This document shows, piece after piece, positions 55,349-64,000 of a stretch of 64,000 nucleotides of DNA (position 1 is the stretch's first letter; every line of letters starts with the position of its first letter). The translations under genes and the position numbers were made by a program. The notes under the pieces were generated by a model. The model made no database searches, had not been told where the DNA came from, and saw nothing but the letters and a program-made list of their open reading frames with translations. The stretch lies in assembly GCF_001446935.1 (NCBI RefSeq), contig NZ_LKKK01000013.1, positions 62,001 through 126,000 on the forward strand, in the 5' to 3' direction. This DNA comes from Pseudomonas sp. TTU2014-080ASC. GTDB lineage: Bacteria > Pseudomonadota > Gammaproteobacteria > Pseudomonadales > Pseudomonadaceae.

Positions 55349-55942
55349 TTAAATACTCCAGCGTGAGTTGATCAGCCGATCATTCAGTACGCTGGGGTCA
55401 ATCGTTGTCGGGCGTCGGGCCAGGGCGTAATGGAAGTGCTCAAGGGCGTCTTCCAGACGTTGCTCCAGAACCTCCGCCAGTTGTGCCGGGTTGCCGTTCT
55501 CGCCATAGGCAATTTGGCTGTCTACGGCAAATACCGCGTGTAGCATTTCTTGCGCTTTCAGTGCTGCCAGAACAGGTTTCAGGGCGTAATCCACGGCCAG
55601 CATGTGGGCACTGCTGCCGCCAGTGGCGATGGGCAGTACGGGTTTGTGGTTCAAGGCGCGTTCCGGCAGTAAATCCAGCAGTGTTTTCAAGGCGCCGGAG
55701 AACGACGCCTTGTAGACCGGTGTAGCGACAATCAGGCCATCTGCACGGGCCACTTGTTCGTTCAGGTGCTGCACGGCAGGGCTGTTGAAGTTGGCGAACA
55801 GTAGATCTTCAGCTGGGAAGTCCCGTACCTGAAAGCTCACCACCTCAACGCCGTGCTGGTGTAACCACTGTGTTGCACGTTCAATCAGGATGTTGCTGCG
55901 GGACTTCAGGCTTGGACTGCCACCCAGTGTTACAACCAGCAT
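55349..55942 (-). CDS. ssuE: NAD(P)H-dependent FMN reductase SsuE
   Basis: 197 residues with flavodoxin-like fold ([16 protein letters not shown] at the start; [21 protein letters not shown] near 95-115). Supplies FMNH2 to SsuD. Starts 9 bp after the lsfA gene, so both are probably one transcript. Confidence 0.94.
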   Translation of the reverse strand: MLVVTLGGSPSLKSRSNILIERATQWLHQHGVEVVSFQVRDFPAEDLLFANFNSPAVQHLNEQVARADGLIVATPVYKASFSGALKTLLDLLPERALNHKPVLPIATGGSSAHMLAVDYALKPVLAALKAQEMLHAVFAVDSQIAYGENGNPAQLAEVLEQRLEDALEHFHYALARRPTTIDPSVLNDRLINSRWSI

Positions 55943-55951
55943 GCTGACTCC

Positions 55952-56590
55952 TTAACGGTTAGGCTGCGGGGTCAGGCGCAGGTAAGGCTTCACGGCGCGA
56001 TAGCCTTTCGGGAAGCGCTGCTTGATCTCTTCCTCATCCTTCAGCGACGGCACGATCACCACCTCATCCCCATCAACCCAGTTAGCCGGTGTGGCGACCT
56101 TGTGGTTGTCGGTCAGTTGCAGGGAATCAACCACCCGCAGAATCTCGTTGAAGTTACGGCCAGTGCTGGCCGGGTAGGTGATGGTCAGGCGCACCTTTTT
56201 GTTCGGGTCGATGATGAACAGCGAGCGAACGGTCAGGGTGTCGTTGGCGTTCGGGTGGATCAGGTCGTACAGATCGGAAACCTTGCGGTCAGCGTCCGCC
56301 AGAATCGGGAAGTTGACGCGGGTGTTCTGGGTTTCGTTGATGTCGTCGATCCACTTCAGGTGCGAATCAACCGGGTCAACTGACAGGGCAATAGCTTTGA
56401 CGCCGCGTTTGGCAAATTCGTCTTTGAGCTTGGCGGTGAAGCCCAGCTCAGTGGTGCACACCGGCGTGAAGTCAGCCGGGTGGGAGAACAGAATGCCCCA
56501 GCTGTCGCCTAGCCACTCGTGGAAACGGATGCGGCCTTCGCTGGAGTCTTGTTCAAAATCAGGGGCGATATCGCCGAGACGGATAGACAT
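55952..56590 (-). CDS. lsfA: 1-Cys peroxiredoxin LsfA
   Basis: 212 residues of the Prx6 group with the single catalytic cysteine C45 in FSHPADFTPVCTTELG. It reduces peroxides. In Pseudomonas lsfA lies just upstream of the ssu genes and is induced under sulfate starvation, as the arrangement here suggests. First gene of the operon; faces the OprD porin gene divergently. Confidence 0.95.
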   Translation of the reverse strand: MSIRLGDIAPDFEQDSSEGRIRFHEWLGDSWGILFSHPADFTPVCTTELGFTAKLKDEFAKRGVKAIALSVDPVDSHLKWIDDINETQNTRVNFPILADADRKVSDLYDLIHPNANDTLTVRSLFIIDPNKKVRLTITYPASTGRNFNEILRVVDSLQLTDNHKVATPANWVDGDEVVIVPSLKDEEEIKQRFPKGYRAVKPYLRLTPQPNR

Positions 56591-56649
56591 AGAGGTGAGC
56601 TCCTGTGAATGCGTTAAGTGGTGCTCACTATGCGGCGACTTTTTAGTTT

Positions 56650-56660
56650 TTAAAAAGAAT
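56650..56660 (+). promoter_or_regulatory. AT-rich motif in lsfA-porin divergent promoter
   Basis: TTAAAAAGAAT, followed by further A/T-rich bases, 60 bp upstream of lsfA. The same 11 bases occur at 60010 before the second porin. The gap 56591-57078 has no gene; it is AT-rich promoter DNA. Confidence 0.45.
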
Positions 56661-57078
56661 AAATAACAATTTGTTTATAACATTTTGGAATTGTTTGGGC
56701 TGAGCAATCCTGCATCGAAATCGGCAACCTCTGGGTGCAGATTTGCTGCGAATGAGCGCGCTTTTATGCAGTTGATTTTTTTCGTATTTAATTCAGAAAA
56801 CAGATTTTTACAGGAGTTGTTCGCAGGATCAGTACACGTTTACTGATGATTTGCCTGGTTATATTCGGCAGGATTTTTATTCTTATCCCTCATTTCCTTG
56901 TAACAGTAGCTTCTTTTTTGTGTTGTTTAATCCTCCCCAGAGTTCACCCCAGATGTAACGACAGAAGCCTCCCGCAGAGAGGTTGTTTGGGGGAGTTTCC
57001 TCGGCTGCAGTTGACGATCGTCATAGCCCTCCGCACCACCCAATCATAAAAAACGATCTGTTCATTTTGGAGCCCGTA

Positions 57079-58395
57079 ATGAATAAAACCGCTCTGGCTG
57101 CGGCCGTGACGCTTACCGCTTTGGCTAACCAGGCCACTGCTGCATTTCTTGAAGACAGCAAAGCGACGCTGACCCTCCGCAACTTTTATTACGACCGCAA
57201 CGACAAAAACACAGCCAATAACAACAACGAGGCCAGCGAATGGGGGCAGGGGCTGATTTTTAACTACAGCTCTGGGTTTACCGAAGGCACCGTTGGTTTT
57301 GGTCTGGATGCGATTGCCCTCGTCGGCCTGCGCCTGGACAGTGGTGGCCGGGTTGGCAAAAACGGTCACGACCGTAACCCCGGTCAGCTGTTTCCGGTCG
57401 ACAGTGACGGCAGCGCTGAAGACAGCTACAGCAAGGGTGGCGTCACCGCCAAAGTGCGCCTGTCCAAGACCATCGCCCAGATCGGCACCCTGCAACCGAA
57501 ACTGCCGGTGATCAATATCAACGACAGCCGCTTGCTGCCGCAAACCTACAAAGGCGGCCAAGTTACTTCCAACGAAATTGATCGGCTGACCCTGATTGCC
57601 GGTCAGCTGGAAAGCACCAAGACCCGCTCCTCTTCTGACGACATCGGGATGCGAATTGCAGGCTCTTCCTCAGCTGCCGATACCAACAAGTTCTACTACG
57701 CCGGGGGGGACTACAAGATCACCGACGATCTTACCGCGCAGTACTACTACGCCAACCTTGAGGATTACTACAAGCAGCATTTCCTTGGTTTGGTGCACAA
57801 CTGGAAGCTGCCGGTGGGTAACCTGAAAACCGATCTGCGTTACTTCAACAGTTCGTCTGACGGCAAGAACAGCAGTGCCAGCGGTCGTGCCGAAGGCTAC
57901 CGCAGCGCTGGCTACTGGGCTGCAGGCGACAGTGATCGTGGTGAGGTGGATAACCAGACGTGGAGCGCGCTGTTTACCTATAGTCTTAGCGGCCACTGGG
58001 TCAGTGCCGGTTATCAGCAGATATCTGGCGACAGCGCCTTCCCGTTCCTCAATCAGGGTGACGGTTCCACGGCGTATTTGTTCACTAACCGTCAGATCGG
58101 TAAGTTCACCAACGCCGGTGAACGCAGCTGGGTGGCTGAGTACGGTTATGACTTCAGTGCTGCCGGGGTTCCTGGGTTGAAGGCGTCGATCAACTATGTC
58201 TCTGGCGACAATATTGATGCAGCAGATGGCGATCGCAAAGAGTGGGAGCGTGACTTCCGCGTGGACTATGTACTGCAGGAAGGTTCGTTCAAAGGCCTGG
58301 GCTTCACATGGCGAAACGCGACGTTGCGCGGCAACAACGAAACCGATCAGGACGAGAACCAGTTGTTTGTGACCTACAGCTTGCCGCTGCTCTGA
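57079..58395 (+). CDS. OprD-family outer-membrane porin (copy 1)
   Basis: A 438-residue signal-peptide protein (cleaved after ATA) forming an OprD-type 18-strand barrel: AAFLEDSKATLTLRNFYYDRN start and SLPLL end. The family takes up small anions, amino acids and aromatic acids. The neighbourhood suggests sulfonates or sulfate esters. Closely similar along its length to the porin at 58536-59852, which has the same length and points the other way. Ribosome site GGAG. Followed by a terminator. Confidence 0.93.
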   Translation: MNKTALAAAVTLTALANQATAAFLEDSKATLTLRNFYYDRNDKNTANNNNEASEWGQGLIFNYSSGFTEGTVGFGLDAIALVGLRLDSGGRVGKNGHDRNPGQLFPVDSDGSAEDSYSKGGVTAKVRLSKTIAQIGTLQPKLPVININDSRLLPQTYKGGQVTSNEIDRLTLIAGQLESTKTRSSSDDIGMRIAGSSSAADTNKFYYAGGDYKITDDLTAQYYYANLEDYYKQHFLGLVHNWKLPVGNLKTDLRYFNSSSDGKNSSASGRAEGYRSAGYWAAGDSDRGEVDNQTWSALFTYSLSGHWVSAGYQQISGDSAFPFLNQGDGSTAYLFTNRQIGKFTNAGERSWVAEYGYDFSAAGVPGLKASINYVSGDNIDAADGDRKEWERDFRVDYVLQEGSFKGLGFTWRNATLRGNNETDQDENQLFVTYSLPLL

Positions 58396-58421
58396 AGCAA
58401 CGCTGACCCCGCTGTAATGAG

Positions 58422-58451
58422 GCCGACCTGAGTGATCAGGTCGGCTTTTTT
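58422..58451 (+). terminator. Intrinsic terminator of porin copy 1
   Basis: GCCGACCTGA / TCAGGTCGGC around GTGA, followed by six T. Confidence 0.95.
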
Positions 58452-58476
58452 ATGGGCTTTCGGAGGATTTTCAGCG

Positions 58477-58511
58477 CAAAAAAAACCGGCCTGATGATCA
58501 GGCCGGTTTTC
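58477..58511 (-). terminator. Intrinsic terminator of porin copy 2
   Basis: On the minus strand AAAACCGGCCTGA / TCAGGCCGGTTTT with a 3-nt loop and an eight-T tail. Sits 26 bp from terminator of copy 1. Confidence 0.95.
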
Positions 58512-58535
58512 TATACAGGTGACTGCGCGCCGGGA

Positions 58536-59852
58536 TTACAGCAGCGGCAGGCTGTAGCTGACGATCAGACGGTTTTCATCGAGGTCTTTCTCGTTATTGC
58601 CACGCTGGGTGGCATTACGCCAGGAGAAGCCCAGACCTTTGAGCGAGCCCGATTGCAGGACGTAATCCAGACGGAAGTCGCGCTCCCACTCTTTGCGGTC
58701 GCCATCTGCAGCGTCGATGTTGTCACCGGAGAGGTAAGTGATGGTGGCTTTCAGGCCAGGAATACCCACTTCGGCAAAGTCATAGCCGTATTCGGTCAGC
58801 CAAGTGCGCTCACCGGCGTTGAGGAATTTACCCAGCTGGCGATCAGTGATCAGGTAAGCAGTCGAGCCGTCGCCTTGGTTGAGGAACGGGAAGGCGCTGT
58901 CGCCGGACACTTGCTGATAGCCCGCGCTGATGGAGTGGCCGCTCAGGCTGTAAGTGAACAGGGCGCTCCAAGTGCGGTTGTCGACCTCGCCTTTATCGGT
59001 ATCACCAGCAGCCCAGTAACCAGTGCTGGTGAAGCCTTCGGCACGACCGCTGACGCTGCTGTTTTTGCCGTCAGACGAGCTGTTGAAGTAACGCAGGTCA
59101 GTTTTCAGAGAGCCGGTAGGCAGTTTCCAGTTGTGCACCAGACCGAGGAAGTGCTGCTTGTAGTAATCCTCGAGGTTGCCGTAGTAGTACTGCGCAGTCA
59201 GGTCGTCGGTGATTTTGTAGTCACCGCCGGCGTAGTAGAACTTGTTCGACTCAGCGTCAGCTTTGGAGCCGCCAATACGCAGGCCGACGTCATCAGTGGA
59301 GGAACGGGTCTTGCTGCTTTCCAGCTGGCCGCCGATCAGAGTCAGGCCGTCGATTTCGTTGGAGGTGATCTGCCCACCTTCAAAGGTCTGCGGCAGCAGG
59401 CGACCGTCGTTGAAGTTCACCACCGGCAGTTTCGGCTGCAGGGTGCCGATTTGGGCAACGGTTTTGGAGAAACGGACTTTACCCGTTACACCGGCTTTAC
59501 CGTAGTTATCCACCGCAGAGCCATCGCTCTCAAGCGGGAATAGCTGGCCTGGGTTGCGATCGATGCCAGCTTTGCCTGAGCGACCACCACCATCTAAGCG
59601 CACGCCTACCAGACCGATAGCATCCAGACCAAAACCAACGGTGCCTTCGGTAAAGCCGGAGGTGTAGTTGAGCTGGAAGCCTTGGCCCCACTCGCGGGCT
59701 TCACCAGAACTGTTGGCAGTGTTCTTGTCGTTGCGGTCGATGTAGAAGTTGCGAAGGTTGAGTGTGGCTTTGCTGTCTTCAATGAACGCGGCAGTTGCTG
59801 GGTTGGCGACGGCTGCCAGCGTTACTGCTGCGGCCAGAGCTGTTCTTTTCAT
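58536..59852 (-). CDS. OprD-family outer-membrane porin (copy 2)
   Basis: 438 residues, signal peptide cleaved after ATA, OprD-type barrel. It matches copy 1 along the whole length, including both ends and most internal loops (for example YYKQHFLGLVHNWKLP and GDSAFPFLNQGDGSTAYL). The start at 59852 is chosen to match copy 1; a longer frame to 59918 is unlikely. It is divergent from the sulfonate-type binding protein gene and convergent with copy 1. Confidence 0.93.
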   Translation of the reverse strand: MKRTALAAAVTLAAVANPATAAFIEDSKATLNLRNFYIDRNDKNTANSSGEAREWGQGFQLNYTSGFTEGTVGFGLDAIGLVGVRLDGGGRSGKAGIDRNPGQLFPLESDGSAVDNYGKAGVTGKVRFSKTVAQIGTLQPKLPVVNFNDGRLLPQTFEGGQITSNEIDGLTLIGGQLESSKTRSSTDDVGLRIGGSKADAESNKFYYAGGDYKITDDLTAQYYYGNLEDYYKQHFLGLVHNWKLPTGSLKTDLRYFNSSSDGKNSSVSGRAEGFTSTGYWAAGDTDKGEVDNRTWSALFTYSLSGHSISAGYQQVSGDSAFPFLNQGDGSTAYLITDRQLGKFLNAGERTWLTEYGYDFAEVGIPGLKATITYLSGDNIDAADGDRKEWERDFRLDYVLQSGSLKGLGFSWRNATQRGNNEKDLDENRLIVSYSLPLL

Positions 59853-60009
59853 CGTGGGCTCCAAAAAATACATATCGTTATTGCTGTTTTTAGAAGGTGC
59901 TGCAAAGGGCGATGACACTCGCTAGCTACCATCGTGGAAGTGCCCCCCAGCCAGCAACGGCAGATGAACTTGCCGGATGGGGCGCACTCTAAGGACAATT
60001 CGACAGTAC

Positions 60010-60020
60010 TTAAAAAGAAT
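60010..60020 (+). promoter_or_regulatory. AT-rich motif in porin-binding-protein divergent promoter
   Basis: TTAAAAAGAAT followed by AT-rich bases, identical to the motif upstream of lsfA (56650). The gap 59853-60224 holds no gene. Confidence 0.45.
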
Positions 60021-60224
60021 TTATTATTAAGTTTAAATAACCTATCGGAATAAGAAAACCTTCTTACTACTTTCTATAAGCTAATTTCTAAAAATTATTT
60101 GTTCGATGATTTTTAGATCATTTAGCTTTGTCCCTACCGGATCACCGGACTTCATACCTGTTTCCCTGAAGTTGTGCGTGATCCGGCCGTGAGGCTGGCC
60201 GGCACGTCTAGATAGAGGTCTGCC

Positions 60225-61193
60225 ATGCCCAAGCGCCTAAGATTTTTCTTTCAATCAATACTGGCCATGGGCCTTGTATTGATCCTTGTCACAGCAAACG
60301 CCCAGGCCGCCGATGAAGCTAAAAAGCTTCGGATCGGCTATCAAAAATCTTCGACCCTGATCAGTTTGCTCAAGAGCAACGGTAGCCTTGAACGTGCATT
60401 GGCCCCACTCGACATTAGTCTCAGCTGGCATGAATTTCCCAATGGCCAGCCGCTGCTGGAAGCACTGAATGTCGGCAACATCGATCTCTCTGCTGATGTG
60501 GCCGATACGGTGCCGGTGTTCGCTCAGGCAGCAGGGGCGGAGCTGACTTATTTTGCCCAGGAAGCAGCATCGCCTTCGGCACAGGCCGTCATCGTCCGCG
60601 AAGACTCGCCCCTGACCAGCCTGGAGCAGCTCAAAGGAAAGAAAGTCGCCGTCACCAAAGCGGCTGGCAGCCATTATCTATTGCTGGTGGCTTTGGCTAA
60701 GGCCGGGCTGAAGTTCTCGGATATTCAGCCTGCTTATCTGACTCCGGCAGACGGCCGCGCTGCATTTGAAAACCGTAAGGTTGATGCATGGGTAACGTGG
60801 GAGCCGTTCCTCAGTGGTGCGCAGCAGCAATTACCGACCCGCACCTTGGCAGACGGCCGCGATCTGGCCGATTACAAACGCTATTACCTGACCAGCAGTA
60901 AATTTGCTCAGGCCAATCCGCAAGTGCTGAACGTGGTGTTTGAACAGCTGCTGTCGGCGGCCGAGTGGCTGCGTGCTAACCCTGCAGAGGCGGCGAAGGT
61001 ACTCAGCCCTCTGTGGGGTAATCTGGACCCGGCGATTGTCGAGAAAGCTAACAGTCGCCGCAGCTATCAGGTGCAGCGGGTGGAACGTGCGAGCCTCAAT
61101 GAGCAGCAGAAAATAGCCGATGCATTTGTCGCCGAAGGGCTGCTGCCTAGGGCTGTGGATGCGCTGGATGTGGCTGTCTGGTTGGAGGAGTAG
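60225..61193 (+). CDS. Sulfonate-type ABC substrate-binding protein (orphan)
   Basis: 322 residues with signal peptide (cleaved after AQA) and the SsuA/TauA/NrtA fold (RIGYQKSSTLISLLKSNGSLE, FPNGQPLLEALNVGNIDLS). It resembles SsuA along its length. No permease or ATPase is next to it, so it may share SsuBC or another transporter. It is followed 3 bp later by the SfnB-like gene. Confidence 0.9.
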   Translation: MPKRLRFFFQSILAMGLVLILVTANAQAADEAKKLRIGYQKSSTLISLLKSNGSLERALAPLDISLSWHEFPNGQPLLEALNVGNIDLSADVADTVPVFAQAAGAELTYFAQEAASPSAQAVIVREDSPLTSLEQLKGKKVAVTKAAGSHYLLLVALAKAGLKFSDIQPAYLTPADGRAAFENRKVDAWVTWEPFLSGAQQQLPTRTLADGRDLADYKRYYLTSSKFAQANPQVLNVVFEQLLSAAEWLRANPAEAAKVLSPLWGNLDPAIVEKANSRRSYQVQRVERASLNEQQKIADAFVAEGLLPRAVDALDVAVWLEE

Positions 61194-61196
61194 AAC

Positions 61197-62429
61197 ATGC
61201 GCCAGCAGCTTCGTGTGACCGGGCAGAACTTTGCGGGCTTGCATCCCGTGCTGGAACCGAGGCTGTTTCCTAAGGACTTCACCGATCGCAGCGAGCGCGT
61301 GGAAAAACTTGCGCGCAAACTGGCTGCCAACGTGGTGCAGCGTGAACGCCAGGGCGGCAGTGCTCTGGCTGAGCGCCAGCTGATCAGGGACAGTGGCTTG
61401 CTGACGCTGGCTGTACCGCAGCAGTTTGGCGGGCAAGGAATGGTGTGGCCGGAGATATACCGCATCGTGCGGTTTCTGGCTGCGGTGGACAGCTCGCTGG
61501 CCCACCTGTTTGCCTTCCAGCATTTGCAGGTGGCGACCATTCTGCTCTATGGCAATGCCGAGCAGCAGCGCATCTGGCTGAGCCGCACGGTGCACGAGCA
61601 CTGGTTCTGGGGCAATGCCACCAATGGCCGGGACAACCGCCTGAAGCTCAAACGCCGCGATGAACATTACGAGCTCAATGGCAACAAGTCGTTCTGCTCG
61701 GGGGCTTTAGGTGCGGATGCTCTGGTGGTCAGTGCGCCGCGCAACCATAACCCGAACGACCGGGTTTTCATCGTGCTGCCCAGTCAGCGTGAAGGCATTG
61801 CTGTGAATGACGATTGGGATGGTTTCGGCCAACGTCAGACTGACAGCGGTACGGTGCAGTTTGAAAACGTCTTCGTCGACAGCAGTGAGTTACTCGGGCC
61901 AGGCGGTAGTCCGCGCAGCACTTTACGGGCATGTCTGGCGCAATTGGTGTTGGTGCAGCTGTACCTGGGTAATGCGCAGGGAGCTTTGGATGCTGCGCAG
62001 CGCTATACCCGTGAGCAGAGTCGGGCCTGGCCCGCATCTGGTGTGGCGCTGGCTACCGAGGATCAGTTTGTTCAGCAGCGCTACGGCGAACTGTGGCTGC
62101 ACTATCGCTCGGCGTATCTGCTGGCGGAACACGCGGCTCAGCGTCTGCAGGCAGCGTGGGAGAAGCCGGTGCTGACGCTCAATGAACGCGCCGAGGTTGC
62201 GTTGGCGATCAGCGAGGCAAAGGTGGTTTCAGCACGGGCTGCGCTGGAGATCACGTCGAAGATTTTTGAAAACATGGGCGCCAGCGCGACCAGCTCACGC
62301 TACGGCTTCGACCGCTTCTGGCGCAACGTGCGGGTGCACACACTTCATGATCCACTGGATTACAAAGTGCGTGATCTGGGTAACTGGCTGGTCACCGGCA
62401 AGCTGCCGGAGCCTTCGCCTTACGGTTGA
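61197..62429 (+). CDS. SfnB-like flavin-dependent sulfur-acquisition oxidoreductase
   Basis: 410 residues with the acyl-CoA dehydrogenase fold as used by SfnB/DszC-type monooxygenases (GLLTLAVPQQFGGQGMVWPEIYRIVRFLAAVDSSLAH near 65-100; NGNKSFCSGALGADALVVSA; C-terminal RFWRNVRVHTLHDPLDYK). The relatives act on organosulfur compounds with reduced flavin; substrate unknown. GGAGGAG precedes the ATG. It is co-transcribed with the binding protein upstream and convergent with cysW. Confidence 0.87.
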   Translation: MRQQLRVTGQNFAGLHPVLEPRLFPKDFTDRSERVEKLARKLAANVVQRERQGGSALAERQLIRDSGLLTLAVPQQFGGQGMVWPEIYRIVRFLAAVDSSLAHLFAFQHLQVATILLYGNAEQQRIWLSRTVHEHWFWGNATNGRDNRLKLKRRDEHYELNGNKSFCSGALGADALVVSAPRNHNPNDRVFIVLPSQREGIAVNDDWDGFGQRQTDSGTVQFENVFVDSSELLGPGGSPRSTLRACLAQLVLVQLYLGNAQGALDAAQRYTREQSRAWPASGVALATEDQFVQQRYGELWLHYRSAYLLAEHAAQRLQAAWEKPVLTLNERAEVALAISEAKVVSARAALEITSKIFENMGASATSSRYGFDRFWRNVRVHTLHDPLDYKVRDLGNWLVTGKLPEPSPYG

Positions 62430-62464
62430 AGCGGGCCTGCGGCGCAGGCCCGTAATGCGCCTGA

Positions 62465-63292
62465 TCAGGCTTCGGCGCGTTTCATCAGGTTGCGTTGCCG
62501 CCATTCCATAAAGGTCTTCAGCAGCAAGGTGAGCAGGGCCATGCAGGCCAGCAGCCCTGCGGCGGTAAAGGCGGCGGCGGGTTTGTAGTCGTTGTTCAAC
62601 TGATCTACCAGCAGCGGCAGGGTCAGGGTCTGGTTAAGGATGGTGCCGGACACTACCGACACCGCACCGAACTCACCCACCGCCCGGGCGTTGGTAACCA
62701 CCACGCCGTACAGCAGCGCCCATTTGATTTTCGGCAGGGTTATATTCCAGAAAATCTGCCAGCCGTTGGCACCCAGGCACAGCGCTGCGGTTTCTTCATC
62801 TTGCCCCTGGCTCTGCATCACCGGAATCAGAATCCGCGCCACATACGGTGCGGTAACAAAAACGGTAACCATGACGATGCCCGGCCAGGCAAACATCAGT
62901 TGCATGCCGTTGTCGTAGAACCAGCGCCCCAGTGCATGTTCAAGGCCGTACACGACGAGATAGCACAGGCCTGCCACCACCGGTGAAACCGCATAGGGAA
63001 TGTCGATTACCGTGGTCAACAGCTTGCGCCCCCGGAAGTCGTAATGGGTGACGCACCAGGCCAGCATGATGCCGAAGCACATGTTGATTGGCACGGTCAG
63101 CACTGCGACCAGCAGAGTCAGGCCGATGGCGTGGAGCATGTAATCTTCATTCAGATTGCTCCACAGCAGATCGAGGCCACCGGAAAGCGCCTTAGTAAAA
63201 ATCAGAGCCAGAGGCAGGATCAGCATCAGCGTGACCAGAGTCAGGCCAAGTGCGATCAGCAGCCATTGATGCCAGTGTTGTGGTTTTTTCAT
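62465..63292 (-). CDS. cysW: Sulfate/thiosulfate ABC permease CysW
   Basis: 275 residues with six hydrophobic segments and the EAA loop near 185-200 (LCLGANGWQIFWNITLPKIKW). Together with CysT it forms the sulfate channel. The ATG at 63292 overlaps the cysT stop (ATGA); an earlier frame to 63310 is less likely. Usually followed by cysA, but here the next gene is the convergent SfnB-like gene. Confidence 0.93.
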   Translation of the reverse strand: MKKPQHWHQWLLIALGLTLVTLMLILPLALIFTKALSGGLDLLWSNLNEDYMLHAIGLTLLVAVLTVPINMCFGIMLAWCVTHYDFRGRKLLTTVIDIPYAVSPVVAGLCYLVVYGLEHALGRWFYDNGMQLMFAWPGIVMVTVFVTAPYVARILIPVMQSQGQDEETAALCLGANGWQIFWNITLPKIKWALLYGVVVTNARAVGEFGAVSVVSGTILNQTLTLPLLVDQLNNDYKPAAAFTAAGLLACMALLTLLLKTFMEWRQRNLMKRAEA

Positions 63293-63999
63293 TTGCCTTG
63301 CCGTTGCCATTTGAACAGGCGGCCCTGAACCACTTGCAGGCTGAACAGCAGCAGCAGTGAGGCCAGCAGAATCACCGAGGCAATGGCTGCCGCGGCGGTG
63401 TGATTGAACTCTTGCAGACGCACAAAAATCATCAGCGAGGAGACTTCCGTTTTGAACGGAATGTTGCCGGCAATCATGATCACCGCGCCGAACTCGCCGA
63501 GGCTGCGCACAAAAGACTGTGACGCACCGGTGACCAGCGCCGGGGTCAGTGTCGGCAGAACCACGTGGCGGAATGTTTGCAGGCGGCTTGCACCCAGAGT
63601 GCGGGCGGCTTCTTCATAGTCGCTGCCCAAGTCCTGTAGAACCGGCTGCACCGTGCGCACCACGAACGGCAGGCTGGTAAAGACCATTGCGATGATGATG
63701 CCCGGGTAGGCGTAGGCAACCTTCCAACCAAAGGGCGCAAGCCACTGCCCCAGCCAGCCACCAGGTGCGAGCAGCGCGGCCAGGGTCAGGCCAGCCACCG
63801 AAGTCGGTAGGGCGAAAGGCAGATCAACCAAAGAGTCCACCAAGCGGCGGCCCGGGAAGTCGTAACGAGTGATGATCCAGGCTAGCAGTAAGCCAATCAG
63901 CACGGCGGCAATGGTTGAGTAGAAGGCGCCGCTGATGGTCACCTTGTAACTCTGCACAACGCGCGGATCAGTGATCGCTTGCCAATACTGCGCCCAACT
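63289..63999 (-). CDS. cysT: Sulfate/thiosulfate ABC permease CysT (5' end beyond window)
   Basis: Incomplete at the right edge: the frame continues upstream of the first internal start and encodes WAQYWQAITDPRVVQSYKVT before the window ends, a typical CysT N-terminal segment. The visible part has five hydrophobic segments and the EAA loop (LGASRLQTFRHVVLPTLTP). Partner of CysW. Also named cysU. Confidence 0.92.
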   Translation of the reverse strand, partial: SWAQYWQAITDPRVVQSYKVTISGAFYSTIAAVLIGLLLAWIITRYDFPGRRLVDSLVDLPFALPTSVAGLTLAALLAPGGWLGQWLAPFGWKVAYAYPGIIIAMVFTSLPFVVRTVQPVLQDLGSDYEEAARTLGASRLQTFRHVVLPTLTPALVTGASQSFVRSLGEFGAVIMIAGNIPFKTEVSSLMIFVRLQEFNHTAAAAIASVILLASLLLLFSLQVVQGRLFKWQRQGK

Positions 64000-64000
64000 C

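Overview
The window looks like the chromosome of a Pseudomonas species. The evidence is its moderately GC-rich coding DNA, Pseudomonas-type REP elements, and several blocks with gene content and order known from that genus: DUF2946-PCu(A)C-DUF2946-oprC, bauRABC, lsfA-ssuEADCBF, and a stand-alone trifunctional putA. I saw no rRNA, tRNA, insertion sequence or CRISPR array.

Layout. 1-4.3 kb: the tail of an RND efflux pump, a Bcr/CflA drug transporter and a membrane PAS/GAF sensor with no output domain. 4.5-8.1 kb: a copper-uptake cluster ending in the TonB receptor OprC. 8.2-10.0 kb: an EamA transporter with a possible polyproline leader peptide, then a 144/145-bp tandem array of paired inverted hairpins. 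10.0-17.0 kb: an adenine deaminase, then a Rieske oxygenase, GMC oxidoreductase, GlxA-type regulator, choline/betaine binding protein and class II aldolase, probably serving a quaternary amine. 17.1-20.6 kb: an IMPACT protein, a TetR regulator and a chemoreceptor. 20.8-26.2 kb: the beta-alanine locus bauR/bauABC plus a gamma-glutamyl-amide hydrolase. A bauD-like permease lies at 30.8-32.2 kb.

Between the beta-alanine catabolic genes and the bauD-like permease is an AT-rich two-gene island (26.2-28.4 kb). It encodes an ABC/AAA15-type ATPase and a DUF4435/TOPRIM-like protein, the architecture of the PARIS anti-phage system (AriA/AriB). Beside it is a NYN nuclease with a C-terminal OST-HTH-like region, followed by a decayed 3' fragment of a second copy of that gene. 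This is the strongest accessory-system candidate in the window.

32.3-46.5 kb: EndA, lipoproteins, a solute-binding protein, and two signalling blocks facing away from each other. One is a minus-strand operon of a PruR-like pterin-binding protein, a GGDEF cyclase, CheY and CheC. The other is a plus-strand STAS-CheA-MCP-CheW-CheR-CheD-CheB operon with no CheY of its own; the two may work together. 46.7-50.9 kb: putA, preceded by two pairs of GTTGCA operators, each pair spaced 10 bp apart. 51.2-64.0 kb: a sulfur-scavenging region with lsfA-ssuEADCBF, two inverted OprD-family porin duplicates, an orphan sulfonate-type binding protein, an SfnB-like flavoprotein and sulfate permeases CysW and CysT (the latter cut by the window end). 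An AT-rich motif is shared by two divergent promoters in this region.
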